A stretch of 64,000 bases of DNA from Gordonia aichiensis NBRC 108223 (GCF_000332975.1 NZ_BANR01000001.1:62001-126000), one strand, 5' to 3'; shown: positions 17,570 to 28,050, numbered from the stretch's first letter. Numbers and translations: made by a program. The notes: generated by a model not told the origin, from the sequence alone.

Positions 17570-19030
17570 ATGACCACCACTGATGCTGCGACGCCCAGTT
17601 CGTCGCGCACCTACACCTCGCTGGCAGCGGCAGCCATTCCCCTGGCCGCACTCTGCCTGGCCTTCTTCGTCGAAATGGTCGACAACACCCTGCTCTCGAT
17701 CGCTTTGCCCACGATCGGCCGTGATCTGGGCAGCAGCACCACTGCGCTGCAGTGGATCACCGGCGCCTACTCGCTCACGTTCGGCGGGCTCCTGCTAACC
17801 GCGGGATCGATCGCCGACAGATTCGGTCGCAGACGCGTGCTGATGGTCGGTCTCGCCGCCTTCGGGCTGTTGAGTCTGCTCGTGGTGTTCGTGACCAGTA
17901 CCGGCGAGCTCATCGGACTCCGTGCGGCGCTCGGGGTGGCAGCCGCGATGATGGCGCCGATCACCAACTCGCTGGTCTTCCGGCTCTTCGACGACAAGAC
18001 GCTGCGCATGCGGGCGATGACCGTGATGATCGTCGTCGGCATGGCCGGGTTCGTGCTCGGCCCTATCCTCGGCGGCACCGCACTCGCCCACGTTCGCTGG
18101 GAGTGGCTGCTCGTCGTCAACGCGCCGATCGCACTGATCGCAGGTATCGGCATCTGGTTCGGCGTCGCGTCGGACCGGCGTGAGGACCTGACCGACGACA
18201 AGCTCGATCTTCCCGGAGCGCTGCTCAGCATCGCCGCGATAGGACTCGGCTGCTGGTCGCTGACCAGTGGCGTCGATCACGGGTGGAATTCGGCGCTGAC
18301 CGTTGCGGCGATCGTCGGTGCCGTTGTCGCAGCGGTCGGATTCGTCGTCTACGAGCGGCGTGCAGCCTCTCCGATGCTCGATCTCCACCTGTTCGGGCGG
18401 GGCACGGTCAGCGGGGCCGCCGTCGCACAGATCGGGACGTCGATCGCGATGGCAGCCGTCATGTTCGGCCTCATCCTGCACTTCCAATACGCCTACGGGT
18501 GGAGTCCGATGAAGGCAGGATTGGCCAACCTGCCGATGATTGCCACGATGCTGCTGGCCTCCCCGCTCTCGGAACGGCTCGCCGCGCGCTTCGGTCACCG
18601 GATCGCCTGCTTCATCGGCGCGATGGCACTCGCGGGTTCACTGGTCGGGATGGCGTGGGGCGTCGAACACGGCTACCTCGCCATCGCGATCTCGATGGTC
18701 GTGATGACCATCGGGCTACGGACGGTCATGACGATCTGCGCCGTCGCGCTCGTCGATTCGGTGCCGGAGAACCGGACGTCGATGGGCACCGCGCTCAACG
18801 ACACCGCCCAGGAACTCGGCACGAGCATCGGCACCGCCGTCATCGGGACCTTTCTCGCCGCACTGGTCGCCACCCAGTTGCCCTCGGGCGTGTGGACCGG
18901 CGCGTTCACCGAGACCTTCTATCACGGAGAGCGCATTGCTTACGCGGTGCTGGCCGTGGTCGTCGGACTCGTTGCAGGCGGGGGTGCGCTGGCGCTGACC
19001 AACTCGCGGAGCACTGAGGAAGCGCACTAG
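17570..19030 (+). CDS. MFS drug exporter, DHA2 family (14 helices)
   Basis: 486-aa major facilitator, probably 14 transmembrane helices, of the EmrB/QacA drug:H+ antiporter type. Motif A is GSIADRFGRRRVLM (about 82-95) after helix 2, and the first helix carries the family pattern FVEMVDNTLLSIALPTIGRDL-like (LSIALPTIGRDL, about 42-53). Motif C appears as GMAGFVLGPILGG (about 159-171). ATG with AGGAGGTG upstream. It is divergent from the serine-hydrolase operon, so the CGTAA operator between them could control both. Substrate unknown. Confidence 0.9.
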   Translation: MTTTDAATPSSSRTYTSLAAAAIPLAALCLAFFVEMVDNTLLSIALPTIGRDLGSSTTALQWITGAYSLTFGGLLLTAGSIADRFGRRRVLMVGLAAFGLLSLLVVFVTSTGELIGLRAALGVAAAMMAPITNSLVFRLFDDKTLRMRAMTVMIVVGMAGFVLGPILGGTALAHVRWEWLLVVNAPIALIAGIGIWFGVASDRREDLTDDKLDLPGALLSIAAIGLGCWSLTSGVDHGWNSALTVAAIVGAVVAAVGFVVYERRAASPMLDLHLFGRGTVSGAAVAQIGTSIAMAAVMFGLILHFQYAYGWSPMKAGLANLPMIATMLLASPLSERLAARFGHRIACFIGAMALAGSLVGMAWGVEHGYLAIAISMVVMTIGLRTVMTICAVALVDSVPENRTSMGTALNDTAQELGTSIGTAVIGTFLAALVATQLPSGVWTGAFTETFYHGERIAYAVLAVVVGLVAGGGALALTNSRSTEEAH

Positions 19031-19048
19031 GTTTCGTCGTGCCTCAGT

Positions 19049-19093
19049 AGTGCCGTACCCAGGTGTCAGGTGGTGGCACCTGGGTACGGCACT
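19049..19093. terminator. Perfect 17-bp stem-loop between MFS gene and DUF559 gene
   Basis: Left arm 19049-19065 and right arm 19077-19093 are exact reverse complements, with an 11-nt loop and GTTTGTG after the stem. It sits 18 bp after the MFS stop codon and can act as its terminator. The arm contains GCCGTACCCAGG, the same core found in the palindrome at the other end of the next gene, so it is more than a generic terminator. Confidence 0.75.
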
Positions 19094-19174
19094 GTTTGTG
19101 AACCGGTCCGAGTGTGTCCACAGATTGCGGAGCGCGGCGTCGTACAGAGGCTCCGGGAGCCCACACTGCTGTCC

Positions 19175-20200
19175 ATGACCACCCTGCCGACACCACGGCC
19201 ATCGCCAGAACGTATCGACCCAGAACGTATCGACCCAGAACTCATTGACGCAGAACTCATTGACGCAGTACTCGACGAACAGGACGGCGTGATCGCGCGT
19301 CGCCAGGTCATCGAGGCGGGATTCTCGGCGCCGTACATTCGACGCAAGGTGCGCCGCAGGGAGTGGGTAGCGGTGTCGGCCGGCATCTACGTCAACCACA
19401 CCGGGCCCCTGACCGCTTCGGAGCGCGCGTGGGTCGCAGTTCTCGACGCCCACCCTGCGGCGCTGAGTCACCGCTCGGCGATCGCGGTCGGCGATGCGAT
19501 CGGTGCGGAACCCATCCACATCGTCGTCGATCGGAAACGCCGGGTGCGTCGACGTCCCGGCGTCGTCGTCCATTACGGAACCCGTCTCGACGAGCGAGTT
19601 GCCTGGCACTTGCGGCCTCCGCGGGTTCGACTGGAGGAGGCTGTGCTGGACGTCGCGGCCGACGCGTCGTCGACGACGAGCCTGATCGCCTGCCTCGCCG
19701 ACGTCGTCTCAGCGCGTAGAACCACTGCCGACAGGCTGCTTGGTGCACTGCAGAGGCGCCCACGGATGCCATCGCGCGAGTACGTCGTTGGCGTCCTGCG
19801 CGACGTACGCGACGGTACGTGCTCGGTTCTCGAGCACGGTTACCTGACGAAGATCGAACGTGCGCACGGGCTTCCGGCACCCGTGCGGCAGGCGCCGACC
19901 GCTGTGGGGCGAAAAGGGTTTCGCGATGTCGAGTACGAGGACTTCGGGCTCATCGTCGAACTGGACGGGCGCCTGGGGCACGATGGGCCGCAGGCTCGCG
20001 ACCGCGACCTCGAGCGCGATCTTGACGCCGCGGTGGATGCCGATCAGAAGACGGTGCGCCTGGGGTGGGGCCAGGTCTACGACCGGCCGTGTGCGACAGC
20101 GGCCAAGATCGCACGCGCACTGGGGAAGGCGGGGTGGCCGGGAACACTCAGTCGGTGTCCGGACTGCCCGGAAGCGCCGTACCCAGGAGTCGATATGTGA
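19175..20200 (+). CDS. AbiEi-type wHTH plus DUF559 (Vsr-like) nuclease-domain protein
   Basis: 341 aa. The N-terminal part (about 30-85) is an AbiEi-antitoxin-like winged helix: VIARRQVIEAGFS, then WVAVSAGIYV. The C-terminal part (about 245-325) carries DUF559 features of the PD-(D/E)XK/Vsr-like nucleases: VELDGRLGH, then RDLERD, and VRLGWGQVY. Residues 11-35 are encoded by a perfect 15-bp tandem repeat (pentapeptide ERIDP/ELIDA). ATG 19175 is chosen; an upstream extension would run through the hairpin. Its stop codon lies in the loop of the right-hand palindrome. No AbiEii toxin partner is present, so a toxin-antitoxin role is not supported. Confidence 0.78.
   Translation: MTTLPTPRPSPERIDPERIDPELIDAELIDAVLDEQDGVIARRQVIEAGFSAPYIRRKVRRREWVAVSAGIYVNHTGPLTASERAWVAVLDAHPAALSHRSAIAVGDAIGAEPIHIVVDRKRRVRRRPGVVVHYGTRLDERVAWHLRPPRVRLEEAVLDVAADASSTTSLIACLADVVSARRTTADRLLGALQRRPRMPSREYVVGVLRDVRDGTCSVLEHGYLTKIERAHGLPAPVRQAPTAVGRKGFRDVEYEDFGLIVELDGRLGHDGPQARDRDLERDLDAAVDADQKTVRLGWGQVYDRPCATAAKIARALGKAGWPGTLSRCPDCPEAPYPGVDM
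19206..19280 (+). repeat. 15-bp tandem repeat inside the DUF559 gene
   Basis: Five 15-nt units. Units 1 and 2 are identical (CAGAACGTATCGACC), units 3 and 4 are identical (CAGAACTCATTGACG), and unit 5 is degenerate. The frame is kept, so copy number changes would only alter the length of an acidic pentapeptide repeat at the protein N-terminus. Confidence 0.9.
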
Positions 20201-20214
20201 CTCATGGATACGGC
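20176..20214. repeat. Imperfect palindrome overlapping the 3' end of the DUF559 gene
   Basis: Arms 20176-20191 and 20199-20214 pair at 14 of 16 positions around a 7-nt loop. The left arm encodes the last residues of the DUF559 protein and the TGA stop starts at the loop edge (20198-20200). It shares the core GCCGTACCCAGG with the perfect palindrome 1.1 kb upstream. It may terminate transcription, but the shared sequence suggests a family of repeats. Confidence 0.7.
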
Positions 20215-20235
20215 AGCGGGTGCCTTCGCAACACA

Positions 20236-21630
20236 TCACCACGTCAGCGGCGACGTTCCCAATGGTCGAGCCGGTAGTGGATGCGGCGTGGGTTTGCCGT
20301 CGAAAAAGATGGGGATGACCGGTTCGTCGATACGCCCGAACGGACCGTCGACTGTCGTCAGATCGATCGACCTCGTGCCCCAGTCGGTGTCGGGGGCGGC
20401 GCCCGAAAGCCCGAGAGAGTGCACCCAGGTGCAGACGCGCGCTAGGTTGATCCGGACCCGCCAGGAACCGCCCTCGGACTGTCGGCGGCGCAGTGCGGCA
20501 ACGATTCCCGTGGCACCGAGGTAGGCGGCCAGATAGTCGTTGAGCAGATGTGTCGGCGGTAATTTCGGCGGTCCTCCGAGCCCCTCCTCCAGGCTGAAAC
20601 CGGTTGCTGAACAGGCTAGTTGATCGAATCCGCCGCGATCTCCCCACGGTCCGTCGGAGCCCCAGCAGTGGTATTCGACGACGATGATGCCCGGTCGTCG
20701 CTGCGCGAGGTGCTCGGCATCGAGGCCGTGACGCTGCAGGCCGCGGTAGGCGTTCACGAAGACGTCGGCGTCAGCGATCAGGCCGGTGAGTGCGGCCAAC
20801 TGATCCGGGTCGCGAACATCGCAGTAGGCGTTACGTTTTCCGCCGCCGGTGAGTGCCGGCATGGGGTGGGGGTCGACGAGGTCGGGTCGGGTGACGTGCA
20901 CGACGTCGGCTCCGAACGTTGCCAGCAGTTCGGTGCTCACGGGGCCGGCGATCACGTGAGTCATATCCACAACTCGAACGCCAGTCAGCGGCGGCCATTC
21001 TCGTGGTGCGGTGAGGGATTCGGGCTCGGCGTCGTCAATGCGTTCCAGGTCGATGACCGGTCGTCGTGCGACGTCGATACCGACCGGCGACCCGGCCCAC
21101 TGCTGCGCGGTTCTTGCAGCGGCCGCAACGCCGCCCGCCGCAACCACGGCCTCTTCGAGGGCAACGGAATTCCATGTGAGAGCGGCCTGCGCGATCCGCT
21201 CCTTTGTCGGCGGACAGTCCAGGACGGCGCACACGGCATCGCGTTGGTGCGGAAAGGTGGTGATCAAGAACGTCCAACCGTCGGCGGTGCGATAGAAGTC
21301 GTTGTTGCGCAGCGCCGTCGGGTCCTCGGCGATCAGTCGTGTCGGCTGTCCGTTGATGGTCGTGAGGTACGCGGCACGGAGTTGATCTACGGCGTCGGCG
21401 ACGCTCACGGACACAACTGAGCTGTCGCCAAGCGCTGCGATCTGAGCCCCGAAAGCAGCGATGGCCGCAGCCGAGGCGTCGCCGATGCGGTGTGGAGACG
21501 GGGTGATCGGGTCGGCTCCGCTGATACGCGTCGGTCCGACGGCGGTTCCGGTGAGTGCGGTCAGGCCGTCGACGATGTCGGAGACGGGCGGCGAGGTGAT
21601 TGGCATGGCTTCACTCTTCGCGTCGACCAT
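20236..21630 (-). CDS. CaiB/BaiF family III CoA-transferase, apparently permuted
   Basis: 464 aa. CaiB/BaiF enzymes move CoA between acyl donors and acceptors. The usual N-terminal Rossmann segment (LTGVRVVDMTHVIAGPVS, then FGADVVHV and RNAYCDV) appears only from about residue 235 onward, while the first half holds DGWTFLITTFPHQRDAV, which is normally in the C-terminal half. The domain order thus looks reversed, as in some long mycobacterial homologues. A second possible start is ATG 21606 (residue 9). Divergent from IclR across 40 bp, so probably its target. Acyl substrate unknown. Confidence 0.82.
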   Translation of the reverse strand: MVDAKSEAMPITSPPVSDIVDGLTALTGTAVGPTRISGADPITPSPHRIGDASAAAIAAFGAQIAALGDSSVVSVSVADAVDQLRAAYLTTINGQPTRLIAEDPTALRNNDFYRTADGWTFLITTFPHQRDAVCAVLDCPPTKERIAQAALTWNSVALEEAVVAAGGVAAAARTAQQWAGSPVGIDVARRPVIDLERIDDAEPESLTAPREWPPLTGVRVVDMTHVIAGPVSTELLATFGADVVHVTRPDLVDPHPMPALTGGGKRNAYCDVRDPDQLAALTGLIADADVFVNAYRGLQRHGLDAEHLAQRRPGIIVVEYHCWGSDGPWGDRGGFDQLACSATGFSLEEGLGGPPKLPPTHLLNDYLAAYLGATGIVAALRRRQSEGGSWRVRINLARVCTWVHSLGLSGAAPDTDWGTRSIDLTTVDGPFGRIDEPVIPIFFDGKPTPHPLPARPLGTSPLTW

Positions 21631-21658
21631 GCGCGGCCGGTGATCTTCCGAATATACG

Positions 21659-21664
21659 TAAGAT
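21659..21664 (+). promoter_or_regulatory. Candidate -10 (TAAGAT) of iclR-type gene, leaderless
   Basis: TAAGAT ends 6 nt before the GTG start at 21671. On the other strand TATATT (21656-21651) could serve the divergent CoA-transferase. Both lie in an AT-rich 40-bp gap, where an IclR dimer could control both directions. Confidence 0.35.
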
Positions 21665-21670
21665 ATCGAC

Positions 21671-22381
21671 GTGGGTGGACAACGCGCCGTCGTGCGAGCC
21701 GACCGAGTGCTGGAAGAGGTTGCGCGTGCGTCAACTCCTTTGTCACTGAGCGTGATTGCTCGATCTGTCGGCGCACCCGTGTCGTCGACGTCGGATCTGC
21801 TCGATGACCTGGTGGCGTGTGGCTACCTGGTTCGAGCCGATCGGAGGTACCGTCTGGGCCCGCGGTTGATGACGTTGCGACTGATCGCGGCCCGCGCCGA
21901 TGCGCCGCCGATCGAATCGGATGGACTTGCGGCGCTGGCGCAGTTCACCGGTCTGCCGGTGGCGCTTGCGGTGCTCGTCGGCTCCGACGTCGTGTATCTC
22001 GGGAGCGTCGGCGAGGTGTCTGACTATGCGGCGGCGGTGGTCGGGGAGCACCGACCGCGGCCCCTTCTTCGCACAGCGGCCGGACGTGCGTTCCTTGCTT
22101 TCGCCGACGACGGCGAGCGCGACCGGTTGTTGGCGATTCACGCCGGGCCGGCCGGCGCCGCTGGCTTCCAGCGCGAGGTCGCCGCGATTCGACGTCGCGG
22201 CTATGCGATCAGCGACGGACTCGCCGATCCCGAGATCCGCGCCGGGGGTGTTCCGGTCTTCGAGCGCGGGCTGCTGGTGGGCGTCGTCGTGGTGGTGGGT
22301 TCTCGAACCGACTCTGGGCGCGCCGTGGACAGGGCCGCTCGGCGGGCGCGGGAGTGGCTCGCGGGCCAGTGGGGGCTGTAG
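21671..22381 (+). CDS. IclR-family transcriptional regulator
   Basis: 236 aa. The N-terminal winged helix includes LSVIARSVGAPVSSTSDLLDDLVACGYL (about 26-53), read in two pieces: SLSVIARSVGAP and LLDDLVACGYLVR. The C-terminal effector-binding domain has the IclR pattern LLRTAAGRAFLAF and IRRRGYAISDG. GTG start, probably leaderless. Divergent from the CoA-transferase, its most likely target. Effector unknown. Confidence 0.85.
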   Translation: MGGQRAVVRADRVLEEVARASTPLSLSVIARSVGAPVSSTSDLLDDLVACGYLVRADRRYRLGPRLMTLRLIAARADAPPIESDGLAALAQFTGLPVALAVLVGSDVVYLGSVGEVSDYAAAVVGEHRPRPLLRTAAGRAFLAFADDGERDRLLAIHAGPAGAAGFQREVAAIRRRGYAISDGLADPEIRAGGVPVFERGLLVGVVVVVGSRTDSGRAVDRAARRAREWLAGQWGL

Positions 22382-22400
22382 ACGTGTGCCGAATGTAAGG

Positions 22401-22447
22401 ATGTGGGTGCTGTAGCACCCAACTCTTTCGATACGACACACATGTGG
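22401..22447. repeat. 47-nt intergenic repeat, copy 1
   Basis: Begins with a hairpin, TGGGTGCTGTAGCACCCA (22404-22421), and ends with a conserved tail containing CGATACGACACA. It aligns without gaps to 41999-42045 at about 36 of 47 positions. This copy lies between the iclR and tetR stop/start codons. No known element is recognised. Confidence 0.6.
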
Positions 22448-22496
22448 GCTGCGTTGACGCGGCTGGTCGCGTGGCGCCGGGGGAGGGCACACTGAG

Positions 22497-23207
22497 GTGG
22501 TGACGGAATCGGTTTCGACGAGCAAACGGCGCTCGACAGCGAACGCGCGCCCGAGTAGCCGTGACGAGATTCGGGACGCATTCATTCGCCACGTGGCGGA
22601 GTCGGGATATGACGGCACCAATTTTGGGTCGATCGCCGACGAATTAGGCATCAGCAAGGGCACCATCGTCCACCACTTCGGCACCAAGGAGCGGCTGTTC
22701 GCTGACGCCCACGAGCGGTATATGGAGAGGCGGCTCGGCGAGGCGCAGGACATTGTCGCTCGCCTCGACGCTGTCGAGGAACGTCTCGCGGGTCTCGTCT
22801 GGGCGTTCACGATGTATCAGACGTATGGGCGAACTGAAACGGTCGCGTTCCAGCGTGAAATCGTGCGCTTCAACGATGCGCCGTCGATGCGACGATCCCG
22901 CGACCTCCGCCATGAATACCGGGATCTCGTCAAATCGATCCTCGACGAGGGGATGAGCACGGGAGTATTTCACGACGGCAACTCGTCGATCCTGGCGTTG
23001 CAGATCTTTGGCGGTACGCAGTGGATGTGGACGTGGTTCAACCCTGCCGGTTCGCAGTCCAACGACGACGTCGCCGCCACGTACGTCCTGCTGATCCTTC
23101 GAGGCTTAATGCTGTCCAGCGAGGGCATCGATGCCGTGATTGATCCGGCCGGCCGTGTCCGTGCGGTGGTGTACGAGGTCCTCGACGGAGGCGCTACGCC
23201 CTGCTGA
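22497..23207 (+). CDS. TetR-family transcriptional regulator
   Basis: 236 aa. The DNA-binding part is at about 20-75: SRDEIRDAFIRHVAESGY, then SIADELGISKGTIVHHFGTK. The C-terminal half is all-helical and ligand-binding, with a tail like KstR-type lipid-responsive regulators. Two consecutive GTG codons (22497 and 22500) are possible starts. It lies immediately upstream of, and in the same direction as, the SCP2-ALDH-ADH-FadD operon. The near-perfect palindrome in that promoter is probably its operator, with an acyl-CoA or sterol-like ligand as inducer. Confidence 0.87.
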   Translation: MVTESVSTSKRRSTANARPSSRDEIRDAFIRHVAESGYDGTNFGSIADELGISKGTIVHHFGTKERLFADAHERYMERRLGEAQDIVARLDAVEERLAGLVWAFTMYQTYGRTETVAFQREIVRFNDAPSMRRSRDLRHEYRDLVKSILDEGMSTGVFHDGNSSILALQIFGGTQWMWTWFNPAGSQSNDDVAATYVLLILRGLMLSSEGIDAVIDPAGRVRAVVYEVLDGGATPC

Positions 23208-23259
23208 GAGCGGTTTTCTCATATCCAGAAAGCGGGTCTGTCGAGTCGCGCTGTGACCC

Positions 23260-23288
23260 TTGACTGTACGTACGGTCAGTGAGATAGT
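23260..23288 (+). promoter_or_regulatory. Promoter with overlapping TetR operator for SCP2-fadD operon
   Basis: -35 TTGACT (23260-23265), a 17-nt spacer and -10 GATAGT (23283-23288) form a good SigA-type promoter. Overlapping the -35 and spacer is the 18-bp palindrome TGACTGTACGTACGGTCA (23261-23278), with one mismatched pair. It lies between the TetR gene and the SCP2 gene, 55 bp before the SCP2 start. A TetR dimer bound here would block RNA polymerase. Confidence 0.7.
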
Positions 23289-23332
23289 CGTCACACACTG
23301 AACGGCGGTAATCGCTAGGAGAGGGATCAACG

Positions 23333-23737
23333 ATGAGCTACTTCGCTGACGCATCAGAGGTGTACAAGTATCTGGGCGGCGTGTTTCGTCAGGCCAACGA
23401 CACCGACGGCGTCGGTTCGACGCTGCGAGCCGCCGACATCGTTCTGCGGCTTGACTATTCGGCGCCCGATTCGTCGATCACCGTCGTCTTGAAAGAGCCG
23501 GCCATCGAAGTCATCGAGGGCGATAGCGAATTGACTCCCGATGTGCGGATGTCGATGTCGGCCGACAACGGCAACAAGTTCTGGCGAGGCGAGTACAACG
23601 TCGCCGTCGGGCTGGCCAAGGGGCAGGTGAAGGCCAAGGGGCCCGTCTCGAAGATTCTCAAGCTGATCCCGGCCGCCAAGCCTGTGTTCCCAATTTATCG
23701 AGACCTGGTGTCCGCGAAGGACTCCGAGAACGCCTGA
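23333..23737 (+). CDS. SCP2 sterol-binding domain protein
   Basis: 134-aa single SCP2 domain, a small soluble carrier of sterols, fatty acids or acyl-CoAs. Visible features include ITVVLKEPAIEVIEG and NKFWRGEYNVAVGLAKGQVKAKGPVSKILKL, read here as FWRGEYNVAVGLAKGQVK, ending before LIPAAKPVFP. It is the first gene of an operon of an aldehyde DH, an alcohol DH and an acyl-CoA ligase. It likely presents a hydrophobic substrate to these enzymes. ATG preceded by GGAGAGGG. Confidence 0.85.
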   Translation: MSYFADASEVYKYLGGVFRQANDTDGVGSTLRAADIVLRLDYSAPDSSITVVLKEPAIEVIEGDSELTPDVRMSMSADNGNKFWRGEYNVAVGLAKGQVKAKGPVSKILKLIPAAKPVFPIYRDLVSAKDSENA

Positions 23738-23766
23738 GAACCCCGGCCGAGAGAGGATTGCGCGTG

Positions 23767-25275
23767 ATGACGCCTCCGCATTATCAGATGTACATCGACG
23801 GTGCCTGGGTGGACTCGTCCACCACGATCGACGTCACCAACCCGGCGTCGGATGCACTGGTCGCGACCGTAGCCCACGGTGACGCCGACGACGCCGATCG
23901 CGCTGTCGCTGCCGCACTGCGCGCGCACCGTGACGGTGAATGGCGAAACACTCCGCCCGAAGAACGTGCCAAGATCATGACGCGGTGGGTCGAGATCCTC
24001 AACGAGCGGATGGACGAGTTCGTCGATCTTCATGTCGCCGAGAACGGGGTGACGCGCAGACAGGCCATGGCATTTCACGTCGGATATGCCATCTCGCACC
24101 TGCAGTACTTCGCCGATCTCGCGGCCACGTATGAGTTCAGCCGAAGCGGACCGATGCTGGGTTACCCGACCGTCGCCGCCGGGCTCGTGCGGCGCGAACC
24201 GTTCGGCGTCGTCGCGGGGATCGTGCCGTGGAACTTCCCGATGCTGCTCGCCGTCTGGAAGTTCGGACCGGCACTCGCCGCCGGTAACACCATCGTGCTC
24301 AAGCCGGACGAGAAGACTCCGCTGACGCTGCTGGAGATGGCACGCGCAGCGCACGATGCGGGAGTCCCGGCAGGTGTGTTCAACGTCGTGACCGGTCCCG
24401 GGGAGGTGGTCGGCGCGCGGTTGGCGGCTCATCCGGACGTCCGCAAGGTCGCATTCACCGGCTCGACTGCGGTGGGCCGGACCATCACGGAACTTTCGGC
24501 AGCCAACATCAAGAAGGTCACGCTCGAGCTAGGTGGCAAGGGTGCCAACATCATCCTGCCCGACGCCGATATGTCACAGGCAGTCGACGCTGCGCTGTTC
24601 GCCTTCTGTCTCTATCAGGGCCAGGCCTGCGAGTCGGGGACGCGGCTACTGTTGCCCGAGTCGTTGCACGATGAGTTCGTCGCGAGGCTTGTCGAGCGTG
24701 CCGCAGCTATTCGCGTCGGCGATCCAGACGATTTCGACACCGACATGGGGCCGATCATCTCGGCTGAGCAGCGTCAGCGCATCGAGCACTACATCGAGTT
24801 GGGCAAGAAAGAGGGCGCAACGCTGGTCTATGGCGGCACTCGCCTGACCGGTGAAGGGTTCGACGCCGGAAACTGGTTCGGCCCCACGATTTTCACCGAT
24901 GTCGACAATTCGATGACCATCGCGCAGGAAGAGGTCTTCGGGCCGGTACTGGTTGTCATCAAGTACCGAACGGTTGACGAGGCCATCGAGATCGCCAACG
25001 ACAGCGAGTACGGCTTGTCGGCAGGCGTGTGGAGTGAGGACATCGACGCCGCACTCGACGTGGCGGCGCAGATCGAATCGGGCACGGTCTGGATCAACGA
25101 CTGGCACATGGTGAACGCGCTGTATCCGTTCGGGGGATACAAGCAGAGCGGCAACGGCCGTGAACTCGGACCGCACGCACTCGACGAGTACACCGAGGAG
25201 AAGTTCATCCACGTCGATCTCGCTCGCCGGATCGAGAGCAAGGTGTACGACCTCGTCGTGCCCGAGGGGGACTGA
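23767..25275 (+). CDS. Aldehyde dehydrogenase (NAD(P)+-dependent)
   Basis: 502-aa ALDH superfamily enzyme oxidising an aldehyde to the acid. Landmarks are IVPWNFPM (about 155-162), the glutamate motif LELGGKG (about 255-261), and the catalytic cysteine in GQACESG (about 288-294). The C-terminal GGYKQSGNGRE motif is also intact. Start chosen at ATG 23767, 9 nt after AGAGAGGA; GTG 23764 is possible. Its stop overlaps the following ATG (TGATG). The operon suggests a hydrophobic aldehyde made by the adjacent alcohol dehydrogenase. Confidence 0.93.
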   Translation: MTPPHYQMYIDGAWVDSSTTIDVTNPASDALVATVAHGDADDADRAVAAALRAHRDGEWRNTPPEERAKIMTRWVEILNERMDEFVDLHVAENGVTRRQAMAFHVGYAISHLQYFADLAATYEFSRSGPMLGYPTVAAGLVRREPFGVVAGIVPWNFPMLLAVWKFGPALAAGNTIVLKPDEKTPLTLLEMARAAHDAGVPAGVFNVVTGPGEVVGARLAAHPDVRKVAFTGSTAVGRTITELSAANIKKVTLELGGKGANIILPDADMSQAVDAALFAFCLYQGQACESGTRLLLPESLHDEFVARLVERAAAIRVGDPDDFDTDMGPIISAEQRQRIEHYIELGKKEGATLVYGGTRLTGEGFDAGNWFGPTIFTDVDNSMTIAQEEVFGPVLVVIKYRTVDEAIEIANDSEYGLSAGVWSEDIDAALDVAAQIESGTVWINDWHMVNALYPFGGYKQSGNGRELGPHALDEYTEEKFIHVDLARRIESKVYDLVVPEGD

Positions 25276-26416
25276 TGTCGACAACCGTGCAGGCCGGGCC
25301 GATGCGCGCAGCCGTGTTCCACGATTACGACGTCGCGCCGGCCGTCGAAGAGGTCGTCCCAACCGACCTGGAACCGGACGAGGTCCTCGTTGCTGTTGCG
25401 GGAGTGGGGATCTGCCATACCGATCTCACTGCGATCGACGGGACAGTGCCACTACCAACACCTTTCGTCGTCGGACATGAGGGGTCCGGGGTGATCGAGG
25501 CCGTCGGCAGCGACGTCGTCGATCTCGCGGTCGGCGACAGGGTGGTGCTCACATTCGATCACTGTCGTGAGTGTGCCAGCTGTCGATCAGGGCACCCCGC
25601 GTATTGCGAGCTGTTCGCCGCGCTCAACTACTTCGGGACCCGGCTCGATGGCAGTGCGACCCTGCGCAGTGGTGAGGAGGATATCCACGGAAGCTGGTTC
25701 GGGCAGTCGTCATTCGCCACCCACGCGGTCGCCAGCGCTCGAAATGCCGTGAAGGTGGACGACGATCTTCCGATCGAGATTCTAGGACCACTCGGGTGCG
25801 GGTTGCTGACCGGCGCAGGTGCTGTGCTCAACGTGCACCGCCCATGTGAGGGCCAGAGCATCGGTATCTGGGGGATCGGTACGGTCGGGCTGTCTGCGGT
25901 CATGGCAGCAAAGGCGGCGGGGTGCGATCCCATCATCGCCGTCGATCCGAACACGGAAAGACTGGAGGTCGCCCGGAAACTCGGTGCGACTCACACGTTC
26001 GATCCCACGGCGACCGACGACGTCGTCTGGGAGATCATGGAACTGACCGGCGGACTCGACTTCACAGTCGATGCGGTGGGGTCGGGACTCGTTGTGCGCC
26101 AAGCCCTCGAGTCGCTTCGGTCGCCCGGGTCGTGCGCGACGCTCGGGCTGCAGAAGCTGGAGAACGAGATCACCATCGACCAAGGTCATCTGTTGCTGGG
26201 TCGGACCCTCACCGGCGTCATCGAAGGTGACGCCGACCCGCATCGATTCATACCCGAATTGATCGGGCTCTGGCGGGAGGGGAAGTTTCCCTTCGACACG
26301 CTGATCACCACCTACCGTTTCGACGACATCGCGACAGCTCTGTCGGATCTGCGCGCGGGCACATCGATCAAACCGGTTCTGGTGCCATCAACTTCAGACG
26401 AGGAGGACACTCGTTC

Positions 26417-26420
<4 letters not shown>
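25275..26420 (+). CDS. Zinc alcohol dehydrogenase, aryl/long-chain type
   Basis: 381-aa medium-chain zinc alcohol dehydrogenase of the class III/benzyl-alcohol group. GICHTDL supplies the catalytic cysteine, VVGHEGSG the His-Glu pair, CRECASCRSGHPAYC the structural zinc cysteines, and GIWGIGTVGL the cofactor loop. It has the longer loop after the structural zinc that is found in XylB-like enzymes. Translationally coupled to the ALDH (1-nt overlap) and to fadD (ATGA overlap). It would convert the pathway alcohol to the aldehyde. Confidence 0.92.

Positions 26421-28050
<1,630 letters not shown>

Noticed and set aside
19175..20200. Type IV toxin-antitoxin (AbiE) system
   Set aside because: Only the AbiEi-like wHTH is present, fused to a DUF559 domain; no AbiEii nucleotidyltransferase gene is next to it.
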